From assembly GCF_040436345.1 (NCBI RefSeq), contig NC_133219.1, forward strand, positions 21,541,458 through 21,605,457: DNA of 64,000 bases. The letters run 5' to 3'. Below are positions 13,501-24,200 of this stretch, piece after piece. The translations under genes were made by a program, and so were the position numbers. The notes beneath the pieces were generated by a model that searched no databases, had not been told where the DNA came from, and worked only from the letters and a program-made list of their open reading frames with translations. The DNA is from Pagrus major (taxonomy: Eukaryota > Chordata > Actinopteri > Spariformes > Sparidae). The first letter of the stretch is position 1, and every line of letters begins with the position of its first letter.

Positions 13501-16500
13501 GCATTTTTGATTTAATACCTTAACATTGTAATAATAATGCAGAATTATCAATACTGTGATCAGATTTGTAAAGCCATCTGAATGTGTGTAACGGAAGTCA
13601 ACTGGAGGTCTCATATATGTCAGTGTAAACCCAAATGTAGCAATAATAAACAATGCTTTTTTCATACATGAAGAAATTTGTGCCTTTTGTTTTGATTAGC
13701 TTGAACTGTGCAGGACAGTATTTAGCAAGGATGGACCTAGTTTTTTTTAACAATGCTGACTGACTGGGACTGAGTTTTCTCTTACTTTTGCTTTAACGCT
13801 GAGGTAGACAGATTGTTCTGTTTCTTGAGGGCCGCCACGGCAGCATGGCTGCGCTCATGCAAATGCAGACCTCTCATCGACATAAATGTTCGTCCACATT
13901 GTTTGCAAGTGAGTCCGTCTTTTCTCGAGTCCTGGCCTGATTGCTCTTGGTCGGTAGGTTTCATCGGTGACGACGGAGGACTTGGTGGCGCGGTGAAGGT
14001 CTGCACTGGCGTCACATTCCACTGAGCCAGGTCCTCCACGGTTTCCAACATGGGCAGTTCGTCTTGTCTGCTGGGCTGAAAATTAAACACAATCAACACA
14101 TTTTAAATGTACAAGTGTGTGCAAAGGATCAACAGTGTTAATGACCATACTGCCAGAGTCAACTTACTTCAATGGATTTGGCCTCTGGTGTCATCTCAAT
14201 GACAAGTGGCGCCTTTGTCTTTGCAGCCTCTGCCGCCTTTTTCTCCGTCTCTCTGTGACGATCCAGATGAAGACACAGCTTTCTAATTCCGTTCATTTGT
14301 TTGTTGCAGAGGGCACATTTGTAAAGCCCTGTGGTCTTCTTTGATGCTTGTGATAACACAATGAAGTCCAATATGCAATCTGAGCTATGAGACGTACTAT
14401 AGTGGTCAATAAGCAGCTGAGATGAGTCAAACGTCAAGTCTGGACACACCTTACATTTGACTTGTGCACTTTTCTCAGGTTTAGCTTCGGGCAGTTTCCT
14501 GGGCTTGCGTTGGTTGTACCTCTCGAGCATCTTGCGTGTGGCTAATAAATCCAATCTGTGAGTGTTCTTGTAGTGACAGTACAGGTATTTTCGTACCAAT
14601 CCCATATAGGGACAAAGGCGGCACTTGTACAGTGTTTTCTTGTCCTGTACTGACGTCGCGTTTGACTGACATGTCTCTGGAGTGCCCAACTCATGACTGG
14701 TGTCAATATCTGTGGTGCTCACTTCTGGTGTTCCGCTCTTTAGAGAGAAAGCCTCCAATACTGGACCCACAGAACTGTAATCAGGTTGTTCTTCAGTTTC
14801 AGATTCAACTGAATGTTCAGAAGCTGTTGCCTGAGCCGGATTGTGGTCCCTCTCACAGTGGATTTTCAGTTTCTTCAATGATACGTGAATTTGTGGACAT
14901 ATTTTACACACGTACCCTCTTTCATTAAAACCTTTTCCCTTTTTACATTCGACCATGTTGGTTACGAGTATCTCACAGGTTTGAAGTTCATCTGCCCTGG
15001 CTATGACGTCTGGATGCTTCATTTGGCAGTGAGTGAGCGTGCCATGGTAGCTAGCATTCACATAGGGACAACTTGGACACTCGTAGACAAATTTTTTGTT
15101 TTCGTCTTCTGCCGTCGTGCTGGATTTAGACGCCTCAGAAGTGTCTTCTGGTTGCAGAGGAAAAGGGCAGTCAGGAGCTGTTGGTGTCGACTTCTCGTGG
15201 ACCTGCTTGTATACTGGTGCATAGTATTTTAAGAAGGCTTCCTTTCCATGTTTCTTAGCATAATGGCTTCCGAGTCGCTTTTTCTTGAAATAGAAATTGG
15301 AACACAGGACGCACTTGTAAAGACCATCCAAAACCTTTGAAGCAGATGCGTTCTTGTGGCGAATCTGCAAGTGTCGAGCAAGCCCGAGTTTCGTGGTGCA
15401 TTGATAAGGGCAGTACTGGCACCTGAGCACTGCATATGCTTTCTTATTCAAAAAGGAAGCCTTTGATACTGAACCCTGATTGCTGTGGCTCTGATGTTGT
15501 TTCATTTTTCTCACAGCGGATGGTTTAGGAGCAGATTCGGGCTCGTTTGGGACTGTGTTTCCCGCAGTCTCATTATGGCCCTCTTCACAGTGCTTGTTCA
15601 GCTTCTCCAGCGATGCACAGATTTGTGGGCAGGTTTGACACATGTACCCACAAAGTCTGAAACCAGGACCTTTACTTTTCACACAGTCCTCCCAGTTGTT
15701 TAGATGTGCTTCATCCACGTAAAGACTGTCTGCCCTGGATACGAGGGCAGGATGCCTCATCTGGCAGTGAGTGAGAACTCCTTGATAATTGGTATTTACA
15801 TAGGTACAATGTGGACACTTAAAGACATGCACACGTGTTTGGATTCCTTCTTGCTCCTCTTGCGGTTTATCGAAATTTTCGGATACAGGTTCATGGTGTT
15901 TCATTCCACAGTGAACGCTGAGACCATGCTGGGTAGGAAAACTTGCAGGGCAGTAAGGGCACTTGATCTTTTGCGCTTTTTTGTGGGACACTGCTTTATG
16001 AGGTGAAACAGGTGAGTTTTCAAACTCGAGAGGCGCTTGGTAGGTGTCAAATGAAACAGACTCCGCATTGTGATCTTCCACCTGCCTGTTTGCACTCTGC
16101 TTCTTACCGTCAATGACATCCAGGACTGAGCCATCTTCTTTCACTGACCAAGGGTGAACAGCACGGTAGTGGCAAGTGATACTTAACATTGAGCTACTTT
16201 TAAATGAACATGCTTTGCAAGAGTACGTCTTGGCTTCATTTTGTCCGGATCTTTGAGATGGAGAGCTTCCATCAGCGCCATTATCTTCACTTATACCATC
16301 GGATTTCTTTGTTTGAGGTTTCTTCCTTTTAGGAGAGCATGTTTCGGGGCTGACATATAACCGAGTTTTTACGTACTCAAGGCTTACTTTACGCACTGGG
16401 TGTTGTTCCTGGTAGTGTTTATAGATCTCCAATGCTTGTTCGTGAGAGAAAACACACAGGTCACAGTGGTGCCCTGTCTGTAAATTTCCTTGTCTAAAAC

Positions 16501-19414
16501 ACACTCTTAAAACTTCCATGACTGAGCGATTTGCCCTGTGGGTTTTCCACATATGCCTCCTCAAAACACTCACAGTTTGAGTGCTGTATGCACATCTATG
16601 GCACTGAAGGCTCCTCTGTGTTTGCGAGGCTATTATTAAAGGTGATGCTACACCTTTGCTAAGCTTCACTGGTTTTTTCTTTTTCTTTCGTTTTTTCTCA
16701 AGGGATGCATGATTGACTTCTTGGCTCGCAGTTGTTTGTAGGTGCGATTTCTGTGTCTGTGCGTGAACCATAGAAGTATACTGACAGATTTGTTCGCTCT
16801 GAGCTCCAAATTCACGATGTTGTTTCATGAAATGCGCCAAAACATAGTGGAGAGTACTATGTCTGTAGTTGCAAAAGTGGCAGAAAAACATATTTTCATC
16901 GCCTTCGTTCATGAGAGGAAGAGGTAGATAGCCAGAAAATGATAAATTCTTCGCTTGAGGTTTTGACTTTTCAATTTCACCACGAATCAAAGCTGTATAT
17001 TCAATAACTTGTTCCATGTTGCCTTTTATGCTTTGGTGACCTTTGGCTTGATGGTTCAATACTCCCTGTGGAGTTGGATTTCCATAGTTGCACTTTTGGC
17101 AGTAAAACAAGTTTTCTGCACATGCATATGCATTATCTGCTGGCTCATCCTCTTCATGCCGACGTTCTTGTTCACTACACACCTCAACTTGTTTACTAGA
17201 TTTAGATTTGGAGGGTTTAGTTCTGGCTGATGCCTTAGCCTTAGCCTCAAGTTTCTTTTTCCTCACCTGAGCACTATACCATAAGATCTCATCGTAAAAT
17301 GTTGGATGTGCAGAATGTTTTGCGTTATGATGACCAGCAACACTTTTGATGTTGGTACTTGAATATGTGCAAAACTGGCAGTACAACAATTCATCTGTTG
17401 CACTGCTGGATGAATTGTCCATCCCAGGAGACATTTCTTCACCCCGTTTGGTAGGTGACTCCTTTTCTTCACTCGCAGATTCCATGTTCTTAGTTTTGTC
17501 AGACTCTGGAGGAGTCTTAGAAGCTTCCGGTGTGTGCTTAGGATTTATCGTAGACAGTGAAGTCTCCTTTTGCTGTGAAAGCTCAGCTTTGTTTCTTTTT
17601 CTCTTAGAACGATCCAAGATCATCTTTTGAGGTGTAGATTTTTCTATTATAGTCACAGACTTATCAGGACACTTATCAGGCGTGATCTGCGAAGATGTAT
17701 GTAACGCGACCTGACCTGACTGTTTGATTTTGTCTATCGTGACTGCTTCATCTGGGTGGCTTTTTTGGTAATGGACATGCACAACAACAACTGACTTATG
17801 ACTAAACTCGCATTTGTTGCAATGATACACTGCCACATCTGCTCCTTTGGAGGTGGGATTTACTTCCTTACATGGTGTTTGAGCACTCCCGTGAGAAATC
17901 CCTGGTGTTTTTTCCGGACTGGCAGCTTTTTCACATGTTTTCAACTCTGAATGTTCTTCTTCTTCTTGGCATCCAGGTGCAGAAAATCTGCAGTACATCA
18001 ATGAATTATCCACGTTATGTGTTGGGTGCTCTTCCTTGTAGTGTTCTTTCAAGGCTTTCAAAGCATTTGTGGTAAATGGACACACATAACATTTGAAAAG
18101 CAAACAGAGTTCACTTGATTGCATCGTGAATACATTGGGGGCCTCTGGATGATTTTCCATGTAGTGACTCTTCAGGTCAGCTACACTTGAAAACTCAACT
18201 GGACACTCCAGGCAACGAAAGGTAGCACTCTGATCACCAGGATCCTGAATGTAAACGGTGGTATATCTAATGTAGGGGTGGTCATTCTGATAATGGGTAG
18301 ACACACTTCTAATGCTCACGTCACTGTAGTCACAGTGCTTACAAAAATAGACTTCTGCACTTCCAGTGTCTCCATTAACAAGATTAACCTTCTTTTCTTC
18401 TTCATCTTCACTAAACTCAAATGCGAGCTCTGTGTTGCTTGTCGATTGTTGCTTACTGGCATTTGCGTCCTCTTGGAGCTCTGCCTCGTCTTTGTCTAAC
18501 TTTGCTTTTTTAGCAGGAGGACAGTTTGAGCTTGTGTTACTAGACCTCTTGCAATTGTTGTCAGGTGTCGTTTCCTTTAATTGTTGCTTAGGCTTTGGTG
18601 CTCTAAGATCAGCAATTTGAAGGTGGTCATCTAACAAAAAACGGTAATTAGCCCTCCCGGCTATATCAATCGTGGGCTTTGCAGTGACTTTAAACACACC
18701 GCTACTGTTTGGACTGGAGTCTGAGGGAGATTCTTGCAAGAGCAGGGTTTCTTTGGAGCTATCAGCTAACTTCACAGGGGGATTCCTGTTTGATCCAGAT
18801 GCCTTAAAGTACTTGGTGATGGTTTGCAATGGCCTCTTGTATGTTTTCACGTCCTTTGATGAGTTAAGCATGGATTTAGTTTTTGAGGTAGGCTTAACTG
18901 AAGAACCGGAGGAAATCGCTTTTGCTCCTGCAGCTTCCCTGGGCTGGTTTGTCAACTTATTTTTGGTCTCCTGGTTTTCAGAAATTACTGGATTCCCAAT
19001 CATGTTCCGATTCTCTGATTTTTTCCGACAATGTTTCTCATGTTCGTTCAAAACGTCCTGACTACCAGCTTTAAAATCACACTGCTGGCATTCAAAATTA
19101 TTTCCCAAACTGCTGTCGTCAGTGCTGGCGTTGGAAGTCCCAGGGTTTTTCAAACCAGCATCTATGAGAGCAGCATCTACATCAAAGCCATGCTCCTTGT
19201 TGAGGTGTTCAAAAAGGTAGACCTTGGATTTGAAGATGAGTGTACAGTGACTACACTGGTAAGACTTGTTCGGGGATTGATTGTGGCCAGAGGAAGAGAG
19301 GTGCATTGAATCTGAGGGGGGTAAACAACAGATAATATTGAATGCTCAATATGATGCACAACATTAAAACAACACATTGCCAGAAAAGTGACTGTAATGA
19401 ATACCTTTTTGCAT
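7595..19414 (-). CDS. ZNF462-family multi-C2H2 zinc finger protein
   Basis: Ten coding exons: 19414-19405, 19311-14168, 14075-13786, 13419-13301, 12535-12401, 12278-12038, 11278-11136, 11046-10823, 10110-8871, 7716-7595. They sum to 7668 nt, 2555 residues (human ZNF462 about 2506). I count roughly 30 C2H2 fingers, about 22 of them in the 5.1-kb exon. The C-terminal third matches ZNF462 closely: EPPDVQRQLNHYS, RCPFCLYQTK, MIDHIVLHREERIVPIEV, KPYKCRLCYFD, NHELVGQMSLDQLE, and a final finger ending ERHVIRHGI. The N-terminal half is diverged and lacks the first human finger, so this may be a fish paralogue rather than znf462 itself; I leave the symbol empty. ZNF462 is a nuclear, chromatin-associated developmental regulator; the function here is inferred. 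The start is MQKDS in a short exon; the in-frame ATG at 19306 is an alternative. Intron 5 uses a GC donor. Confidence 0.88.
7878..8068 (+). repeat. Local duplication, copy B (last intron of ZNF462-family gene)
   Basis: Second copy of the 3' UTR block at 7209-7450, lying in the last intron, so the final coding exon (7595-7716) is bracketed by the two copies. A shorter doubled string, 'tgtctaggggaaaga', occurs at about 7841 and 8080. This suggests more than one local copying event. Confidence 0.85.
8624..8765 (+). repeat. Partial MITE copy (CAGGGCTCCAG termini)
   Basis: In the last intron of the ZNF462-family gene. Begins 'ccagggctccaggcc' and contains 'atttaaatgattgtaaaca'. The complete relative at 45245-45484 has the same start and the same inner block. 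The right end of this copy is lost. Confidence 0.6.
12279..12400 (-). other. GC-AG intron in the ZNF462-family gene
   Basis: On the minus strand exon 5 ends ACTGAAA and the intron starts GCAAGT, ending TTTTAACAG before GATCGCTG. Only this GC donor keeps the frame into SLYLEPPDVQ. The nearby GT (GTCATC, two codons later) would shift it. GC-AG introns are a known minor class, and GCAAGT is their usual donor. Confidence 0.75.
13046..13074. repeat. Short direct/near-palindromic repeat
   Basis: In intron 4 of the ZNF462-family gene the 13-mer AGTATATACTAGT occurs twice, separated by AT. Each copy is largely self-complementary, so the segment could form a small hairpin. No function can be assigned. 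Confidence 0.6.
14840..15835 (-). repeat. Tandem duplication of a zinc-finger block inside the ZNF462-family protein
   Basis: Two coding segments, about 15835-15570 and 15098-14840, encode matching finger pairs. The first has FKCPHCTYVNTNYQGVLTHC then YMCQTCPQICASLEKLNKHC. The second has YECPSCPYVNASYHGTLTHC then YVCKICPQIHVSLKKLKIHC. Spacing and the linker (ADSL/ADEL, then a GxGF element) are also shared, and the DNA still matches in places. The fingers after each pair are weakly alike. My memory of human ZNF462 has one such block. Confidence 0.75.
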
Positions 19415-19458
19415 CTTGCATTCCTCTCTAAACCCAGAGCCTTAACTAAAGACACAGC
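19405..19458 (-). other. Short 5' exon with the inferred start codon of the ZNF462-family gene
   Basis: On the minus strand, ATGCAAAAAG ends at a GTATTC donor and joins ATTCAATGCAC at 19311 to read MQKDSMHLSSS in frame. An acceptor-like TTTAG lies about 20-30 nt upstream, so the exon is small. The 10-nt coding part would be missed by ORF-based annotation. The upstream edge of the exon is approximate. Confidence 0.55.
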
Positions 19459-19858
19459 TGTGACACACCTAGAGGATTAAAAGCATAATTTATTTGACTG
19501 TTCAAGGTGCAAAACAAGCAACATGCATCTGGTGGTTACTACTTTGTTACCACTGTTAAAGTTAACTACACTAATGAGGGTTTCTGCAGAGATTTTAAAC
19601 GTGCAACACTGACAACAACATATATGCTGCTATTCTTAAGTAAATCGATTGGCCAGCAGTCAATCAAAGGCAGTAACTTAGAAAACAACTTCGGACCTCG
19701 ATGTTTAGTTAACTATCAGTCAGGTACAATCAACAGGAAGGAGACGAAAAACGAGTTCAGGCCCTTTACTGGCTAAACAACTCTCTCAACAACACATTCA
19801 AAAGAAAAATCGGACAAACACAAGTCGCTAAAAATACTCGGTGAAATTATATACTCAC

Positions 19859-21236
19859 GCATTGGATGAGGCTTATGGGTCAATGTTTTGAATCGCTGGT
19901 GTTGATAACGTGATAAGAGCACACATTTCCGCCATTTTTCCCGCGAGTGCACACTATTCTGGCTCGTGCTTCCGCTCCAACAGCAAGAGAACTTCACTTC
20001 CGTCGACCGTCACCAACCTTCAAAACAAAATTGATTAGCGGCGTGAGAGCACACTCGGTTTTAATGCATTAGAGGGGACGGTAACAATGAAACATAAAAT
20101 CTTTAAATTCAAGCCAGTCACAAAAACACTCTGAGTAAAAAAAAAGTATTTCTAAAAAGCAAATAATCTAAAAATAAAAGCCTGTTTACACTCGAGCTTT
20201 ATTTTGAAATCAATAACATATTTGACCGGAAGTTGGTCGCTTCCGCTTTTTGGCTAGTCCAAAGAAACACGAAAAAAAATCTAAGCTTTCTTCTTTTATG
20301 GTATGTGGAGGAATGTTTCATATTCTTCCAGGTTAAACATCATTTAGTAACATGTCTGAGCTATTAAATAACGCATCCCCCAGCATCCCTAGAGGACATT
20401 TTAGCAACACTTTAATAGAAGAGCAGACAAACTTCTAAGAAATCTCTAGAGAAAGCTTCACAATGTATTTTACCCTCGTTTCTGTTGTAGCCTTTCGCCC
20501 CAGTTCATCTTTTGAGGGCAGTTCTAAGATTTCTCTGTGTTAAAATTATTCATGAAAACGGAGAAAGGTTTAGAAATTCGCACCTGAAATAGACCGTTCC
20601 GGATGTTGGCCGTTCCCTCCGACGGCTGTCATTGGTTCCGAGTACTGACATGATTTCCTCCGGAACGATATACCAGACGTACCATAACAGGAAATCACAG
20701 CAGCAGCAGCGAACCAGTGACAGCCATCTGTGAAGTTTCCAGTCTCCTTTCAGAATTAAATTTTCTCTACTGTAACCTACTGTGTAAGTTTTACCATTAC
20801 CCTATTCTGTTCAAGACAAGTTAACGCTGATATAAATCCTTTAAACTACAGTTAGCAGAGTTTGTCTGTGGCTAACAATCTTTATACCTTCTGTCCTTAG
20901 TGGATGACAATATTATCAGTGTGTGCGGGTGAATTAAATAATATTAGTGTGTGCTCTTTTTGAGTATGACTTTATCTACGTACAAGCTAACTTACGTTTA
21001 TTAGCTAGTATAAGCAGACAGACTGCTACACGCACACAAACAGCTCTGACACATGAACATCTCAGTCTTTGTACACCTGATTCATGCTGGCACAAAGAAA
21101 TGCCTGTTGCAGCAAATCAGTACTCCTTTGTGAGACAGACCATTGACAAAACCATTGTGTGTGTTCTTATTTGTGTGTTCAGGTTTCTGAGGGGGGGGAA
21201 ACAAAGATAATGTCGGTCTGACCTCAGAGGAGCAGG
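19859..21236. promoter_or_regulatory. Head-to-head 5' region of the ZNF462-family gene and coq2
   Basis: The two genes diverge from this interval. On the minus strand a probable non-coding first exon of the zinc-finger gene ends at 19859 with a GTGAGT donor. On the plus strand a probable coq2 non-coding exon ends near 20783 with GTAAGT, and an acceptor (TGTGTTCAG) at about 21172-21182 precedes the coding exon. ETS-like CCGGAAGT (20226-20233) and repeated TTCCGG strings lie between. No TATA box stands out. Exon edges and start sites are inferred. Confidence 0.5.
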
Positions 21237-24200
21237 ATGCTTCCAGCCAAGCTGACCGGCCGGCTACTTCTGAATGCCCTGAGGAGGGTTCACCATGGAG
21301 CTAATTACCACTGTGTTTACTCCCTGTCAAACTGCTTCCTTAACACGGGAGGAGGAAGGACAAGAGATGCTCTCCACTCAGATTCCAGTGTGTTAAGGAG
21401 AGTGTTTCACAGCCACAGTGCAAACCGCCCATTGCTCAGACTACATGAAACACAGCACTATGGGAGAAGATCATTCAGTTTGTCAGCTGCTACAATTGTG
21501 AATTCAGCACCAGCACCTGTCCAGCCATACCTCCGACTGATGAGGCTGGACAAGCCTATTGGTTTGTACATTCATATGTAGTGTACATTACAGATTTTTA
21601 TAGAGAAGCTGATACATTATATGGACATAATATAAATATCTGCCTACATTAGTTAAAAAAAAACAAAAAAAACAATTGAGATTGGTTCAGCATCACTCCC
21701 ACTGCCAGTGCTTGGCCAGTCTGCATTTTTGGAAGTATTTTTCAGTACTTGCAGAGTAATTCACACAGTTATGTAATAACCAACTTTATAAAAAAATATA
21801 ATGGTGTATTAAAAACTTTGACCCCTTAAAACCTCTAAATGATTAAGTAGTTTTTTATCTGCACTTTAAAAGTTGATCTCAAAGTTGAGTTCATGTTAAA
21901 GGTGGTGTTTTTTATTAAGGATCTTTGCATCAGCTTTGAAAGATTAATGCTTCCAAACCTTTATAATCTTACGACATACTGGCAAGTGATTCTGCAGAAA
22001 GGCAGGGGAGCTCCCATCCTCTTTTCACAAAGCAAGCTACTTCACACGCGCACAGCTGGACACATTGACCTAACACTGTCTGTTTTGGCAGCACCATGCA
22101 AACTGTAGGGCTGCAACTTACAATTATTTTCGTGTGATTTATTCGTCGATTATGTTCTTGCTTAATCAGTTAGTTGTTTGATCTATAAAATGTCCAGTCA
22201 GTCTTTTCCAAAGCCCACAATGGCATCCTCTAATGTCTTGTTTTGTCCTCAACCCAATAATATTAAGTTACATTAAGCGTCCCAGAGGAGTAAAGGAACC
22301 AGAAAATATTCCCATTTAAGAAGAAGAATTTTGCCTTATTTTTCTTTAAAAAATGACTCACCGTCTCTATCCGCTTGGCCTTCATTTCAATGTAGTTTTA
22401 TTTGGATGCTAATCTCCTCTTAAGTTCACTTAAGTTACAGGGTGTTTGTGTGTATTGTAGGGACATGGCTGCTGTACCTCCCGTGTACATGGAGCATTGC
22501 TCTGGCTTCCGACCCCGGATGCCTCCCACATCTGGGTATGCTCACCCTGTTTGGTACAGGTGCTCTGCTGATGAGAGGAGCAGGCTGCACCATCAACGAC
22601 ATGTGGGATAAAGACTTTGACAAAAAGGTATATGAAACCTCTTGTCATGCAGATAGTTTGGTTGGTCTCACTATGATAACTCCTGAAAAGCTTAGCTCTT
22701 GTTTCATGCTTTGTGCTGTCAACTTGTTTTTGAATCTTTTAGATATTTTTCCTTAGCATTCACATTTTCTGCTGCTTACATTACATTTCTGTTATAAACA
22801 TATAAAATATAACATTATAAGTATTTCTTTATGAAGAAATCTATTCTGATCATACATATTGGAAACTATAAATACAGTGTTCATAACAGTGTCCATAATA
22901 CTCAATAAGATGCAGTGACTGGTTTATGGCTGTGCCTTCTACTGACCTGCGTCACCATTATTACTACTCGATTACAGCAGAAAGTATACGTTCCTCATAT
23001 GTTGTCATACAGGTGGCCAGGACAGCCACTCGACCCATCGCGTCGGGAGAGATTTCTCGGATGCAGGCACTGGTCTTCCTGGGAGGGCAGCTTTCTCTGG
23101 CACTTGGGGTTCTCTTGTGTCTCAACTATTACAGGTACCCAGTAGTCTGTATTTGATCTGTTTGGAAAGAACAACAGAGAAGATGGAGCAAATAACCATA
23201 AGTGTAGGCCAGATAAAAACATTATCTTGAGACTTCATTTCTTGTCCCATCCCATAGTTTAGGCTTGTTGCCTTATTGTGGGGTTTAATACCTCCTGAGG
23301 TCACCCATTGCAAATAACATGCAATAATGGTACCGAAAGGATAGGCTCGTAATTTTTAGAGTCTGTCTTTAACAATTATCGGTTGCCCATGTGTACATTG
23401 AATGAGGTTTTGCTTGATGTAATTGTTTCTCCTATTCATACTGGACATAAAGAGATCCTGTCTTAATGTACTTTCAATGTAAGTGTTCGGCACAAAATCC
23501 ACAGTCCTCCTTCCATGAAAAATACATTGTTTATATGAAGCTAATATGTAGAGCCCGGCCGACGTTATCTGCCAGTATTGGCCTATTCCAGATATATCGA
23601 TATCGGCTCATAAGTTGCCCGATGTGCACCAACATGAAAAGTGCTTTTTTATTAGAATGCAGAAAAAGAGGTTGGGTTAACTTGGAAGCATTAAACTCCC
23701 AATGACGTTTTCCTGTTGCAGTGCTCTGATGTAATTTTAGACGGTAGAGTTAATTGTTTAACTGTAAAATGTCCTGCCACCATTACATATCTTTGTCACA
23801 AGTGTTTGATAACCATGATTGAGGGGTCATTACAATCAGCAGTCAGAGTTGGACAAATCATGTGTATTCTTCCAAAATTACAGTCTTTTTTTCACTTTGT
23901 TAGACTTTTTTGATGCAAAATTCTCTCTTTTTGTTACTGTCCCTCCACTGCAGCTCAGAGGGAATTTTAAACTGAAAAGAGATGTGGTTGTGGCTCACTT
24001 GATTCGCCTTCTAAGAAAATCTATGAATCCAGGGGGCGCCACAGTAGCTCAGTTGGTAGAGCGCACCCCACGTACAGAGGCTTTGTCCTCGCTGCAGCGG
24101 CCCAGGGTTCAAGTCTAACCTGTGGCCCTTTGCTGCATGTCAACCCCCTTTATTCTCATCCCGTTTCCTGTCATATCTCAGGCTGTCCTATCAAAATATA

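Noticed and set aside
20580-20720. Possible extra gene start between the zinc-finger gene and coq2.
   Set aside because: The sequence is better explained as promoter and non-coding first exon; no coding frame continues from it.
24031-24120. Apparent tRNA gene (A and B boxes).
   Set aside because: The segment does not fold as a full tRNA, is followed by a SINE body and tail, and has target duplications, so it is a SINE head.
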